From NCBI GenBank assembly GCA_046154695.1, contig JBJXFI010000336.1, positions 1 through 16,517 of the forward strand: a DNA stretch of 16,517 nt. The letters are read 5' to 3'. The stretch comes from DALYLB01 sp046154695 (GTDB lineage Bacteria > Acidobacteriota > Blastocatellia > RBC074). Positions 1 to 9,024 of this stretch are shown in pieces (the stretch's first letter is position 1; each line of letters opens with the position of its first letter). The notes below the pieces were generated by a model. That model searched no databases and was not told the DNA's origin. It worked only from the letters and a program-made list of their open reading frames with translations. Made by a program: the position numbers and the translations under genes.

Positions 1-5
1 GTTGT

Positions 6-59
6 CAAGCCCGTGAAACGGGCGACAGCGAACGCTCTGCCGCCCGTTTCACGGGCTTG
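6..59. repeat. inverted doublet of hairpin units upstream of trmJ
   Basis: A perfect 19-bp inverted repeat joins 6-24 to 41-59, with a 16-nt spacer. Each arm is itself a hairpin: GCCCGT/ACGGGC around GAA at 9-23, and its mirror at 42-56. Two self-folding units in opposite orientation are the architecture of REP doublets (BIMEs). An open frame runs through it (13-204) but consists only of repeat translation. Family assignment is inference; no second copy of this unit was seen in the window. Confidence 0.75.
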
Positions 60-78
60 CGAGCGTTTTCGATGCGGA

Positions 79-125
79 CCTGGGGCTTACGCCCCAGGCT
101 ATATGCTGTCGCCTGCTTCGCAGGC
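79..125. repeat. two tandem short hairpins, likely dispersed intergenic repeat
   Basis: Two perfect hairpins follow one another. The first has an 8-bp stem CCTGGGGC/GCCCCAGG around TTAC (79-98). The second has a 6-bp stem GCCTGC/GCAGGC around TTC (111-125). The linker between them is GCTATATGCTGTC. This hairpin, linker, hairpin pattern looks like a dispersed non-coding repeat. There is no T-run after either hairpin, so an intrinsic terminator is unlikely. A genome-wide copy count would decide. Confidence 0.6.
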
Positions 126-169
126 TGTAAAGATCGAATTCCCAAGAAACTCTAAACTTAACGCCATTG

Positions 170-187
170 GCCTGAAGGCGGAACTCC
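170..187 (-). repeat. 18-bp dispersed repeat, second copy at 12352-12369
   Basis: The reverse complement of 170-187 is identical over 18 bases to 12352-12369, read GGAGTTCCGCCTTCAGGC. The two copies lie about 12 kb apart in opposite orientation. This copy ends 13 bp before the trmJ start codon, so it forms most of that gene's near leader. The 12-kb copy has a full CCGCC/GGCGG hairpin; here the outer pairs are lost. Confidence 0.6.
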
Positions 188-200
188 GAACGGTTTCCGC

Positions 201-944
201 ATGACTTCCTCGAAGCTCAGAATCGTCCTCGTGCGGCCGCGGGATCCGAACAATATCGGCGCGGCCGCGCGAGCGATGAAGAATTTCGGACTCCGGGATC
301 TGTGGGTGGCGGGGACGCATCCGCCGGTCTGGGCGGAGATCGTTTCGGCGGTCAACGCGCAGGACGTGCTGGCGGGCGCGCGCGTCGTCGATACGCTCGA
401 AGAGGCCGTCGCGGACCGCAACCTGGTCGTCGGGACGGCGGATCATACGCGGGTGGCGGAAGGGCGGGCAGTTTTCACCCCCGTCGATTTGAGCCGCGAC
501 CTGGCGGAGGCCGAGTATGATCTCGCGCTGGTTTTCGGCACCGAAAAGCACGGACTGACCAACGAGGATCTCAGCCGCTGCCACCGGGTGATGAGCATTC
601 CCACCGAATCCGACTGCCCCTCGATGAACCTGGGGCAGGCCGTGGCCGTCTGTTGCTACGAATTGACGCGCGATTCCGCGCGGCGGCGGATCGTACCGCG
701 CCCAGCGGAAGCGGCGTCGGCCGGCGCGACGGAATCGGCGATTCAGCTCGCGGGGGACGTGCTCCGCCAGATCGACTTCTTTCTTCCCGGCAATGCGCCC
801 GCCCTGACGCAGCGGATTCGCGGCAGCCTGCTGCGGCTGGGTCCCACCCGCCACGATATCGAGATGCTCTGCGGCATCCTGAGCAGAATCAAACGGGGCC
901 TCGGCAACCGGCAACCAAAAACTGACGATGAAATACAAATCTGA
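201..944 (+). CDS. trmJ: tRNA (cytidine/uridine-2'-O-)-methyltransferase TrmJ, SpoU/TrmH family
   Basis: This is a cytoplasmic SPOUT-class enzyme that transfers a methyl group from S-adenosylmethionine to a ribose 2'-OH, in TrmJ at position 32 of the tRNA anticodon loop. The three SpoU motifs are visible. Motif 1 is NNIGAAARAMKNFG at residues 17-30, with the conserved Arg24. Motif 2 is FGTEKHGLTNEDLSRC at 112-127. Motif 3 is IPTESDCPSMNLGQAVAV at 133-150; motifs 2 and 3 form the knotted cofactor site. The C-terminal segment around 213-232 resembles the TrmJ helical extension, and 247 aa is the usual length. The ATG at 201 gives a natural N-terminus, but I see no Shine-Dalgarno sequence before it; the near leader is a dispersed repeat. 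The stop codon abuts the ettA start (TGAATG), so the two genes are likely translationally coupled. Another SpoU subfamily with different site specificity is the main alternative. Confidence 0.85.
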   Translation: MTSSKLRIVLVRPRDPNNIGAAARAMKNFGLRDLWVAGTHPPVWAEIVSAVNAQDVLAGARVVDTLEEAVADRNLVVGTADHTRVAEGRAVFTPVDLSRDLAEAEYDLALVFGTEKHGLTNEDLSRCHRVMSIPTESDCPSMNLGQAVAVCCYELTRDSARRRIVPRPAEAASAGATESAIQLAGDVLRQIDFFLPGNAPALTQRIRGSLLRLGPTRHDIEMLCGILSRIKRGLGNRQPKTDDEIQI

Positions 945-2624
<1,680 letters not shown>

Positions 2625-2627
<3 letters not shown>

Positions 2628-2659
2628 GAATTGAGAATTGAGAATTGAGAATTGAGAAT
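2625..2659. repeat. heptanucleotide tandem repeat, five copies of TGAGAAT
   Basis: Five exact copies of TGAGAAT run head to tail. The ettA stop codon is the first TGA. The unit contains TGA and is 7 bp long, so stops recur in all three frames downstream of ettA. It looks like a replication-slippage microsatellite; copy number may vary between strains. The array ends before the dyad at 2672. Confidence 0.95.
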
Positions 2660-2671
2660 GTGGATCTTTCG

Positions 2672-2697
2672 CGGGCTGTTCGGAAACGGACAGCCCG
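2672..2697. promoter_or_regulatory. 11-bp dyad with GAAA loop: candidate enhancer site for the NtrC-type regulator, or ettA terminator
   Basis: Positions 2672-2682 pair with 2687-2697 without a gap; the only non-Watson-Crick pair is T2680-G2689. The loop is GAAA. As DNA it reads CTGTTCGG-AA-ACGGACAG at its core, a TGT...ACA dyad. It lies about 97 bp upstream of the start predicted from the sigma-54 promoter at 2756, where activator sites normally sit. As RNA it would be a strong hairpin 45 nt after the ettA stop, but the following bases (TTGTGCGTG) are not a U-tract. I favour the enhancer reading; both could be true. Confidence 0.5.
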
Positions 2698-2755
2698 TTG
2701 TGCGTGTGCGCACGATTTTCCGGCCTGATCCATCCAAAAGCTCGATTTCAAGGTG

Positions 2756-2771
2756 TGGCCCGCCGGTTGCG
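2756..2771 (+). promoter_or_regulatory. sigma-54 (-24/-12) promoter for the export operon
   Basis: The sequence TGGCCCG-CCGG-TTGCG matches the sigma-54 consensus TGGCACG-N4-TTGCW at 10 of 12 specified positions. It has the invariant GG (2757-2758) and GC (2769-2770) exactly ten bases apart. The predicted transcription start is near 2782, leaving a leader of about 17 nt that still contains the Shine-Dalgarno sequence of the adaptor gene. A sigma-54 activator and kinase are encoded in the same island (7500-10341). This is a pattern match without scoring statistics. Confidence 0.7.
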
Positions 2772-2783
2772 TACTGTCCCGCC

Positions 2784-2795
2784 GGAGGGAGGGAG
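2784..2795 (+). promoter_or_regulatory. ribosome binding site fixing the adaptor start at 2799
   Basis: The purine run GGAGGGAGGGAG ends three bases before the ATG at 2799, and its GGAGG at 2784-2788 is ten bases from it. It decides against the in-frame ATG codons at 2652 and 2658, which lie in or next to the tandem repeat and upstream of the sigma-54 promoter. Confidence 0.85.
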
Positions 2796-2798
2796 CCG

Positions 2799-4043
2799 AT
2801 GGATCGAGAGATCGACATTTCCGTTCGAAGAAGACAGATCATTCGGCGGCTTGCGATCGGGGCGCTGCTGCTGGGCGCCGCCGCGGGCGTCTTTCTGTGG
2901 GGGCCGCGGTTGATCCAGCCGAGCGTGACGCGGGCGCGGCTCAGAACGGCCCGCGTGGACGCGGGGCCGATGGAGGCGCAGATCACGGCCTCGGGCACGG
3001 TCACGCCGGAGTTCGAGCAGGTGATCTCATCGCCGGTGAACGCGCGGGTGTTGCGGGTGCTCAAGCGGCCCGGCGCGGTCCTCTCGAAAGGGGAGCCGAT
3101 CCTCGAACTTGATCTGAACGAATCGCGGCTGGCGATCGAAAAGCTGAATCAGCAGGTCGCGCTGAAGCAGAACCAGCAGGCCAAGGCGCGCCTCGATCTG
3201 GAGAACACGCTGATCAGCCTGCAGGGCCAGTGGGAGATCAAGAACCTGGAGCACCGGTCCGCCAGGGCCTCGACGGCGCGAAATCGCACGCTGCGGCAGG
3301 AGGGATTGCTCTCGGAAGAGCGGCTGCGGGAGATCGAGCTGCTCGAAGAGAAGACGGCATATGAACTGAAGCAGCTCGAAGAGTCGAAGCGGAACGCCCA
3401 GGCCTCCACGCGGACGCAGCTCGATGGACTCGCGCTCGAAATGAAGACGCTCACGGGGGAGAAGGCCGAGGCCGAGCGGCAGCTCGATCTTGCGACGACC
3501 AAATCCGACCGGAAGGGCGTTCTCACCTGGGTGGTCAACGAGGAGGGCGCGACCATGCAGAAGGGCGCGGTGCTTGCCCGCATCGCGGACCTGAGCACGT
3601 TCCGCGTCGAGGCGACGGTCTCGGATGTGCACGCCAATCGCGTCTCGGCGGGCCTGCCGGTCCAGGTGAAGATCAATGACGCCTACATCGCGGGCCGCGT
3701 CTCGCGGATCAATCCCGCCGTCATCAACGGCGTGATCACGCTCTTCGTCGACCTCGACGACCGGTCGAATTCCCTGCTGCGCTCCAACCTGCGCGTTGAC
3801 GTATTGATCGCGACCGAACACCGCGACCGCGCGCTCCGCATCAAGCGCGGCCCTTTCGCCAGCGGCGAGGGGCTGCGCGACGTCTTCGTGATTCGCGGGG
3901 ACGCGGCCGTCCGGACGCCCGTCCGCTTCGGCATCGCGAGCTTCGATCATTTCGAGGTGCTGCAGGGCCTGATCGAAGGCGATGAGGTGATCATCTCCGA
4001 TATGACCGATTACCAGCACGTTCGCGAACTGAAACTGAAATAG
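2799..4043 (+). CDS. HlyD/MacA-type periplasmic adaptor of an ABC exporter
   Basis: This 414-aa membrane-fusion protein should bridge the inner-membrane ABC transporter to the periplasm or an outer-membrane channel. One anchor helix lies at about 17-35 after a basic N-terminus. The first half of the lipoyl domain is at about 74-105 (SSPVNARVLRVLKRPGAVLSKG). A long coiled-coil hairpin rich in Leu, Glu, Gln and Arg spans about 106-232. The second lipoyl half is at about 236-265, and the beta-barrel and membrane-proximal domains follow to the end. The start at 2799 is chosen because of the strong Shine-Dalgarno sequence; the longer frame from 2652 would translate the promoter. The stop TAG overlaps the Shine-Dalgarno sequence of the ATPase gene (TAGGAGG), so the two genes are tightly linked. 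It is the first gene of the operon served by the sigma-54 promoter. No TolC-type channel gene is present in the window. The substrate cannot be predicted. Confidence 0.85.
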   Translation: MDREIDISVRRRQIIRRLAIGALLLGAAAGVFLWGPRLIQPSVTRARLRTARVDAGPMEAQITASGTVTPEFEQVISSPVNARVLRVLKRPGAVLSKGEPILELDLNESRLAIEKLNQQVALKQNQQAKARLDLENTLISLQGQWEIKNLEHRSARASTARNRTLRQEGLLSEERLREIELLEEKTAYELKQLEESKRNAQASTRTQLDGLALEMKTLTGEKAEAERQLDLATTKSDRKGVLTWVVNEEGATMQKGAVLARIADLSTFRVEATVSDVHANRVSAGLPVQVKINDAYIAGRVSRINPAVINGVITLFVDLDDRSNSLLRSNLRVDVLIATEHRDRALRIKRGPFASGEGLRDVFVIRGDAAVRTPVRFGIASFDHFEVLQGLIEGDEVIISDMTDYQHVRELKLK

Positions 4044-4053
4044 GAGGATCGAC

Positions 4054-4782
4054 ATGGCCGCATCCGGCGCAGCAATCGCAGAGACCATTCCCCCGCAATC
4101 GCAGCTTCAGAACATGATCCAGCTCGAAGCGGTCGAGAAGGTCTATCGAACCGCCAAGATCGAGACGGTCGCGCTGACCGGCATCAATCTCGCCGTCCGC
4201 AAGGGAGAGTTCATCTCGATCATGGGGCCTTCGGGGTCGGGCAAGAGCACGCTGCTCAACGTCATCGGCCTGCTGGACGTTCCGAGCGCGGGGAAGGTGT
4301 CGATCAATCAGCGGCTGATCGCCTCTTACAGCGACCGCAACCTGGCGCGGGTTCGCAACGAGGAGATCGGCTTCATTTTTCAGACCTTTCACCTGATCAA
4401 CGATCTGAGCGTCGTCGACAACGTAGAGATTCCGCTGCTCTATCGCAAGGGGCTTTCGGGGGCGGAGCGCCGCAAACTCGCGCTTGCCGCGCTCGATCGC
4501 GTGGGGCTGCATGCGCGGGTGCACCACTTTCCGAATCAGCTCTCGGGCGGACAGCAGCAGCGCGTGGCGATCGCGCGCGCCATCGTGGGCAACCCGCGCG
4601 TCCTGCTGGCCGACGAGCCGACCGGCAATCTCGACAGCCAGATGGGCGATGAAATCATGGAAGTGCTGAAGGGGCTGAATGAGAACGAGAAGACGACGGT
4701 GGTCATGGTCACGCACGATTCGCGGCAGGCTGACAAGACCGAACGCATCGTCCGCCTCTTCGACGGTCGCCAAGTGAATTGA
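4054..4782 (+). CDS. MacB/LolD-type ABC transporter ATP-binding protein
   Basis: This 242-aa cytoplasmic ATPase powers the two FtsX-type permeases encoded next to it. Motifs in order are Walker A GPSGSGKS (58-65), Q-loop FIFQTFHLI with Gln110, signature LSGGQQQR (163-170), Walker B RVLLADEP (182-189) and the switch His221. All catalytic residues are present. The sequence ADEPTGNLDS is typical of the LolD/FtsE/MacB group, which works by mechanotransmission rather than classical transport through a membrane pore. The AGGAGG at 4042-4047 lies six bases before the ATG and supports the start. It adds about 20 residues before the usual family start at Met21, which has no Shine-Dalgarno sequence. 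The ATPase is a separate protein rather than fused to the permease as in MacB. Confidence 0.92.
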   Translation: MAASGAAIAETIPPQSQLQNMIQLEAVEKVYRTAKIETVALTGINLAVRKGEFISIMGPSGSGKSTLLNVIGLLDVPSAGKVSINQRLIASYSDRNLARVRNEEIGFIFQTFHLINDLSVVDNVEIPLLYRKGLSGAERRKLALAALDRVGLHARVHHFPNQLSGGQQQRVAIARAIVGNPRVLLADEPTGNLDSQMGDEIMEVLKGLNENEKTTVVMVTHDSRQADKTERIVRLFDGRQVN

Positions 4783-4783
4783 C

Positions 4784-4813
4784 TGCGGGGCATGGTGCGG
4801 GTTGCCCCCGCAC
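4784..4813 (+). promoter_or_regulatory. two mutually exclusive hairpins just before the permease ribosome binding site
   Basis: TGCGGGG at 4784-4790 can pair with CCCCGCA at 4806-4812. GTGCGGG at 4795-4801 can instead pair with CCCGCAC at 4807-4813 around a TTGCC loop. Both use the same 3' strand, so only one can form at a time. The structure ends three bases before the GAGGA of the first permease gene. It could tune translation or mRNA stability between ATPase and permease, or be a decayed intergenic repeat. No function is proven by sequence. Confidence 0.4.
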
Positions 4814-4815
4814 AC

Positions 4816-4820
4816 GAGGA
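4816..4820 (+). promoter_or_regulatory. ribosome binding site deciding the first permease start (4827)
   Basis: GAGGA at 4816-4820 is six bases from the ATG at 4827 and directly touches the ATG at 4821, so 4827 is preferred. The upstream start at 4779, overlapping the ATPase gene, would place the hairpin region in the protein. Confidence 0.75.
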
Positions 4821-4826
4821 ATGCTT

Positions 4827-6068
<1,242 letters not shown>

Positions 6069-6153
6069 AAACATCATCCACGAAGTCACACAAAGAAACA
6101 CGAAGGGAGGGGGCTTCTTCGTGTTTCTTCGTGTGACTTCGTGGATGATGTTT
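6069..6153. repeat. 37-bp near-perfect inverted repeat between the two permease genes
   Basis: The left arm 6069-6105 and right arm 6117-6153 are complementary at 36 of 37 positions; the only mismatch is A6092-C6130. The loop of 11 nt is G-rich (6106-6116). The arms are built from short related words (CACGAAG, CACAAAG, CACGAAG). The left arm starts directly behind the permease stop codon and the right arm ends one base before the next gene's AGGAGG. It looks like an inserted palindromic intergenic element. In mRNA it would make one of the strongest hairpins of the operon. It lacks a U-tract, so termination is not the obvious role. Confidence 0.95.
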
Positions 6154-6154
6154 C

Positions 6155-6160
6155 AGGAGG
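6155..6160 (+). promoter_or_regulatory. ribosome binding site fixing the second permease start (6165)
   Basis: A full AGGAGG lies four bases before the ATG at 6165. It rules out the in-frame ATG at 6141, which is inside the right arm of the inverted repeat. Confidence 0.9.
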
Positions 6161-6164
6161 ACAC

Positions 6165-7373
6165 ATGTTCAAGCATCTCTGCAAACTGGTCTGGAACCGC
6201 AAGCGGATCAATTTTCTGATCACGCTCGAAATCTTTTTCTCGTTCCTGGTCGTATTCGCGGTCACGGTGCTGACGGTCTATTACGCGGACAATTACCGGG
6301 CGCCGCTGGGATTTCAATACGAGAACATCTGGGCGGTGAATTTGGGAATGCCGCCGCGCAATCCCGGCGCGGAAGGGCATGCGAGCCACCTGGCGGCGAC
6401 CCGGCGGCTGCTCGCCGCGCTGGGGGAGTTCAGCGAGATCGAAAGCGCCGCGGCGGTCACGATGGGTCCCTTCACTCACAGCGACTGGACCTCGGGCCGC
6501 AAGCTCAAGGATGGCACGCAGTTCGAGTATGGGGTCAATCAGGCGAGCGATGAACTGAAGGAGACGATCGGATTGAACGTCGTCCGGGGCAGGTGGTTCA
6601 GCAAGGAGGATGACGGCGCGGCCAATTATCAGCCGGTGGTCCTCAACCAGCTCATGGCGCGGGCGTTGTTCGGCAATGAGGATCCGATCGGCAGGGATGC
6701 CTCCAATCCGGAGGAGAAAGAACGCACGGAGCAGCGCGTCATCGGCGTGATCGAGGACTTCCGCAAGAAGGGGGAGTTCGCGGAATTGCGCGGCAGCATC
6801 TTCATGCGCCAGTCCTTCACAGACGAAAAGGTGTTTCCGCCGGAGACCCTGCTGGCTCGCGTCCGGCCCGGCACGCCGGCTGAATTCGAGGCGAAACTGA
6901 TCGCGCGATTGGAGGCCGAGGCGAAGGACTGGTCATTCAAGATCAAGCCGATGGCGCAGCTCCGCGACGAAATCCACAAGGAATACCTGGTGCCGATGGC
7001 GGGCTTCGCGATCGTGGCGGGGTTTCTGTTGATCATGGTCGCGCTCGGCCTGATTGGCGTCCTCTGGCAGAACGTGACCCAGCGAACGAAGGAGATCGGG
7101 CTGCGGCGCGCAAAGGGTGCCACGCGAAAGCGAATCTACAAGCAGATTCTCGGCGAGCTGCTGATCACCGCGAGCGCCGGCCTGCTCGTCGGCGTGCTGG
7201 TCGTCGTGCAGTTCCCGCTGCTCAATCTGCTCGGCTTCGCCACGCCGCGGGTCTTTGCCATGAGCATTCTCATCTCCCTCGCGGTGATCTACCTGCTGAC
7301 GGTCTTTTGCGGGTTGTATCCGAGCCGATTGGCGACTAGAGTTCAACCGGCGGAGGCGCTGCATTACGAGTAA
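6165..7373 (+). CDS. FtsX/MacB-type ABC transporter permease, second copy
   Basis: This 402-aa inner-membrane permease has the same layout as its neighbour: one helix at about 17-43, an extracytoplasmic domain at about 45-285, then helices at about 286-310, 338-362 and 372-394. Family signatures are RTKEIGLRRAKGAT after the second helix and YPSRLATRVQPAEALHYE at the C-terminus. It is clearly related to the first permease but divergent, which suggests a heterodimer and not a recent duplication. The start at 6165 is set by a perfect AGGAGG. The frame upstream of it (from 6141) lies in the repeat. It is the last transporter gene; about 126 bp carrying a degenerate palindrome separate it from the response regulator gene. 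Confidence 0.87.
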   Translation: MFKHLCKLVWNRKRINFLITLEIFFSFLVVFAVTVLTVYYADNYRAPLGFQYENIWAVNLGMPPRNPGAEGHASHLAATRRLLAALGEFSEIESAAAVTMGPFTHSDWTSGRKLKDGTQFEYGVNQASDELKETIGLNVVRGRWFSKEDDGAANYQPVVLNQLMARALFGNEDPIGRDASNPEEKERTEQRVIGVIEDFRKKGEFAELRGSIFMRQSFTDEKVFPPETLLARVRPGTPAEFEAKLIARLEAEAKDWSFKIKPMAQLRDEIHKEYLVPMAGFAIVAGFLLIMVALGLIGVLWQNVTQRTKEIGLRRAKGATRKRIYKQILGELLITASAGLLVGVLVVVQFPLLNLLGFATPRVFAMSILISLAVIYLLTVFCGLYPSRLATRVQPAEALHYE

Positions 7374-7391
7374 TCCCCGGACGAGGGGAGC

Positions 7392-7474
7392 GGCCGGGAA
7401 CGCACGCGAATTTTCACGAACGGGTTGCCTCCCGTCAGCATATTATTCGTGCGCATTCGTGTTCATTCGCGGCC
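7392..7474. repeat. imperfect 29-bp inverted repeat before the response regulator gene
   Basis: The arms 7392-7420 and 7446-7474 match at 22 of 29 positions after reverse complementation. The loop contains a small CGGG/CCCG hairpin (7421-7434). The right arm is built from a ten-base period (ATTCGTGCGC, ATTCGTGTTC, ATTCGCGGCC). It resembles a decayed relative, in style, of the palindrome between the permease genes. It fills most of the gap before the regulator, so any separate promoter for the two-component genes must lie in or next to it; I see no -24/-12 element there. Confidence 0.7.
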
Positions 7475-7499
7475 AATAAATCCGTTTTCGAAGCGCGCT

Positions 7500-8873
7500 A
7501 TGATCCTGATCGTGGACGATGACCCATCGGTGACGACCTCGCTCGCGCTGCTGCTGAAGCAGGCGGGGCAGCGGTCGCAGACCGCCTCATCGCCGGAGCA
7601 GGCGCTGGCCCGAATCGAGAAGGAGGAGTTCCGCCTCGTGCTGCAGGACATGAACTTCACCCGCACGACAACGGGCGAGGAGGGGTTGGCGCTGCTCAGG
7701 CAGATCAAGGCGCGCCGGCCGGAATTGCCGGTCGTGCTGATCACGGCATGGGGATCGATCGATCTGGCGGTGCAGGGGATTCGCGCGGGGGCGTCCGATT
7801 TCATCACAAAGCCCTGGACGCACCAGCAGATCATACAGGCGGTCACGACGGCCCTCGGCCTTGCGGCGGCCAACAGGCGCGAAGGGGCGAATCCGGGGGT
7901 CACGCGCGAGGAGCTCGACGGGCGGCATGATTTCGGCGCGCTGATCGGGAAGGATCCGAAGTTTCTGCGGGTGCTGGAATTGATCGGGCGCGTGGCGGCG
8001 ACCGACGCGTCGGTCCTGATCACCGGAGAGAGCGGGACGGGAAAGGAGATGATCGCCGATGCGATTCATCGCAACAGCCATCGCCGGGAGGGGGCCTTCG
8101 TCAAGGTCAATCTGGGGGGCATCCCCGCGCAGCTCTTCGAGAGCGAGATGTTCGGCCACGTTCGGGGCGCCTTCACGGACGCGCGGGCCGATCGCAAGGG
8201 GCGCTTCGAGATGGCGGACGGCGGCACGATCTTCCTCGACGAGATCGGCGATCTGGACGCCGGCGCGCAGGTCAAGCTGCTGCGCGTCCTGCAGGACCGC
8301 ACCTATGAAGTTCTCGGATCGAGCCAGACGAGAACCGTCGATGTGCGCGTCATCTCGGCCACCAATCGGAATCTGCCGGAGATGGTCGCCGCGAATGAGT
8401 TTCGGGAGGACCTCCTCTACCGGCTGAATCTGATCGCCATTCATCTGCCCGGCCTTCGCGAACGCGCGTCGGACATCCCGCTGATCGCGGGCCGCTTCCT
8501 CGAAACCCTGTCGAGGGTCTATCGGCGGCCCGGGATCTCCGTGAGCCCGGCGGCGCTGCGCTGGCTGCGGAATCAGCCATGGCCCGGCAATATCCGCCAG
8601 TTGCGGCACACGATCGAACGCTCCGTGCTGATCAGCGAGCGGGACAATCTGGAGATCGACGATTTCGCGCTCAGCTTCGAGATGGACGCCCGGGAGGAGA
8701 ATCTGGACGCCCTCCCGCAAGTCGGGGCGATGACCCTCGACGACATGGAGAAGGCCATGATTCTCAAGGCGCTGAGGCATCACGACGGCAACATCACCAA
8801 GGTCGCCGAAGCCCTCGGCCTGAGCCGCGCCGCCCTCTATCGACGGTTCGAAAAATACGAAATCAAATCTTGA
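7500..8873 (+). CDS. NtrC-family sigma-54-dependent response regulator
   Basis: This is a 457-aa transcriptional activator. The receiver domain (1-120) has the acidic pair Asp6-Asp7, phosphoacceptor Asp50 (in LQDMNFT), Thr82 and Lys104. The AAA+ domain has Walker A GESGTGKE (176-183), the sigma-54 contact loop GAFTDA (223-228), Walker B GTIFLDEIG (242-250), the arginine-finger region FREDLLYRLN (301-310) and WPGNIRQLR (361-369). A Fis-type helix-turn-helix fills about 428-453. Upon phosphorylation by the adjacent kinase it should form a ring that remodels sigma-54 RNA polymerase. The likely target is the -24/-12 promoter at 2756, with the dyad at 2672 as a candidate binding site. The ATG at 7500 begins the receiver fold exactly (MILIVDDD); the longer frame from 7425 runs through repeat DNA. 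The Shine-Dalgarno sequence is weak. The GAFTDA loop is a known variant of GAFTGA. Confidence 0.93.
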   Translation: MILIVDDDPSVTTSLALLLKQAGQRSQTASSPEQALARIEKEEFRLVLQDMNFTRTTTGEEGLALLRQIKARRPELPVVLITAWGSIDLAVQGIRAGASDFITKPWTHQQIIQAVTTALGLAAANRREGANPGVTREELDGRHDFGALIGKDPKFLRVLELIGRVAATDASVLITGESGTGKEMIADAIHRNSHRREGAFVKVNLGGIPAQLFESEMFGHVRGAFTDARADRKGRFEMADGGTIFLDEIGDLDAGAQVKLLRVLQDRTYEVLGSSQTRTVDVRVISATNRNLPEMVAANEFREDLLYRLNLIAIHLPGLRERASDIPLIAGRFLETLSRVYRRPGISVSPAALRWLRNQPWPGNIRQLRHTIERSVLISERDNLEIDDFALSFEMDAREENLDALPQVGAMTLDDMEKAMILKALRHHDGNITKVAEALGLSRAALYRRFEKYEIKS

Positions 8874-8887
8874 AACGGGCAGAAGGG

Positions 8888-9013
8888 GTGGCGCAAGCTG
8901 TCGAGCTTGCGCGGCACGCGCAATGAGACGCATGCCGGGAAGACGGACAATGAACCGGGTCTTTTTTAGGTGGCAGCATGCGCAAGCAACGCAAGCTCGA
9001 CAGCTTGCGCCAC
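8888..9013. repeat. REP-like hairpin doublet A between regulator and kinase genes
   Basis: Positions 8888-8911 and 8990-9013 form a perfect 24-bp inverted repeat separated by 78 bp. Each unit folds on itself: stem GCGCAAGCT/AGCTTGCGC around GTCG at 8891-8912, and its mirror with an 8-bp stem at 8990-9009. It belongs to the same family as doublet B at 12144-12290; the units differ by a compensatory G-C to A-T pair in the stem. The spacer is unrelated to the spacer of doublet B and contains a T6 run at 8962-8967. It lies after the regulator stop and ends 11 bp before the kinase start. Confidence 0.92.
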
Positions 9014-9024
9014 ATTCGAGTGCA

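Noticed and set aside
13..204. A short open frame of 63 codons at the left edge.
   Set aside because: It is a translation through three repeat elements and has no ribosome binding site or family resemblance.
2652..2798. N-terminal extension of the adaptor gene from an ATG in the tandem repeat.
   Set aside because: It would translate the dyad and the sigma-54 promoter, and the strong Shine-Dalgarno sequence at 2784-2795 points to 2799.
8941..8967. Intrinsic terminator with a T6 run between regulator and kinase genes.
   Set aside because: The bases before the T-run form only a weak, interrupted stem, and the kinase is expected to be co-transcribed with the regulator.
8923..9024. N-terminal extension of the histidine kinase.
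   Set aside because: The extra 34 residues come from the REP-like doublet and its spacer and do not resemble a kinase N-terminus.
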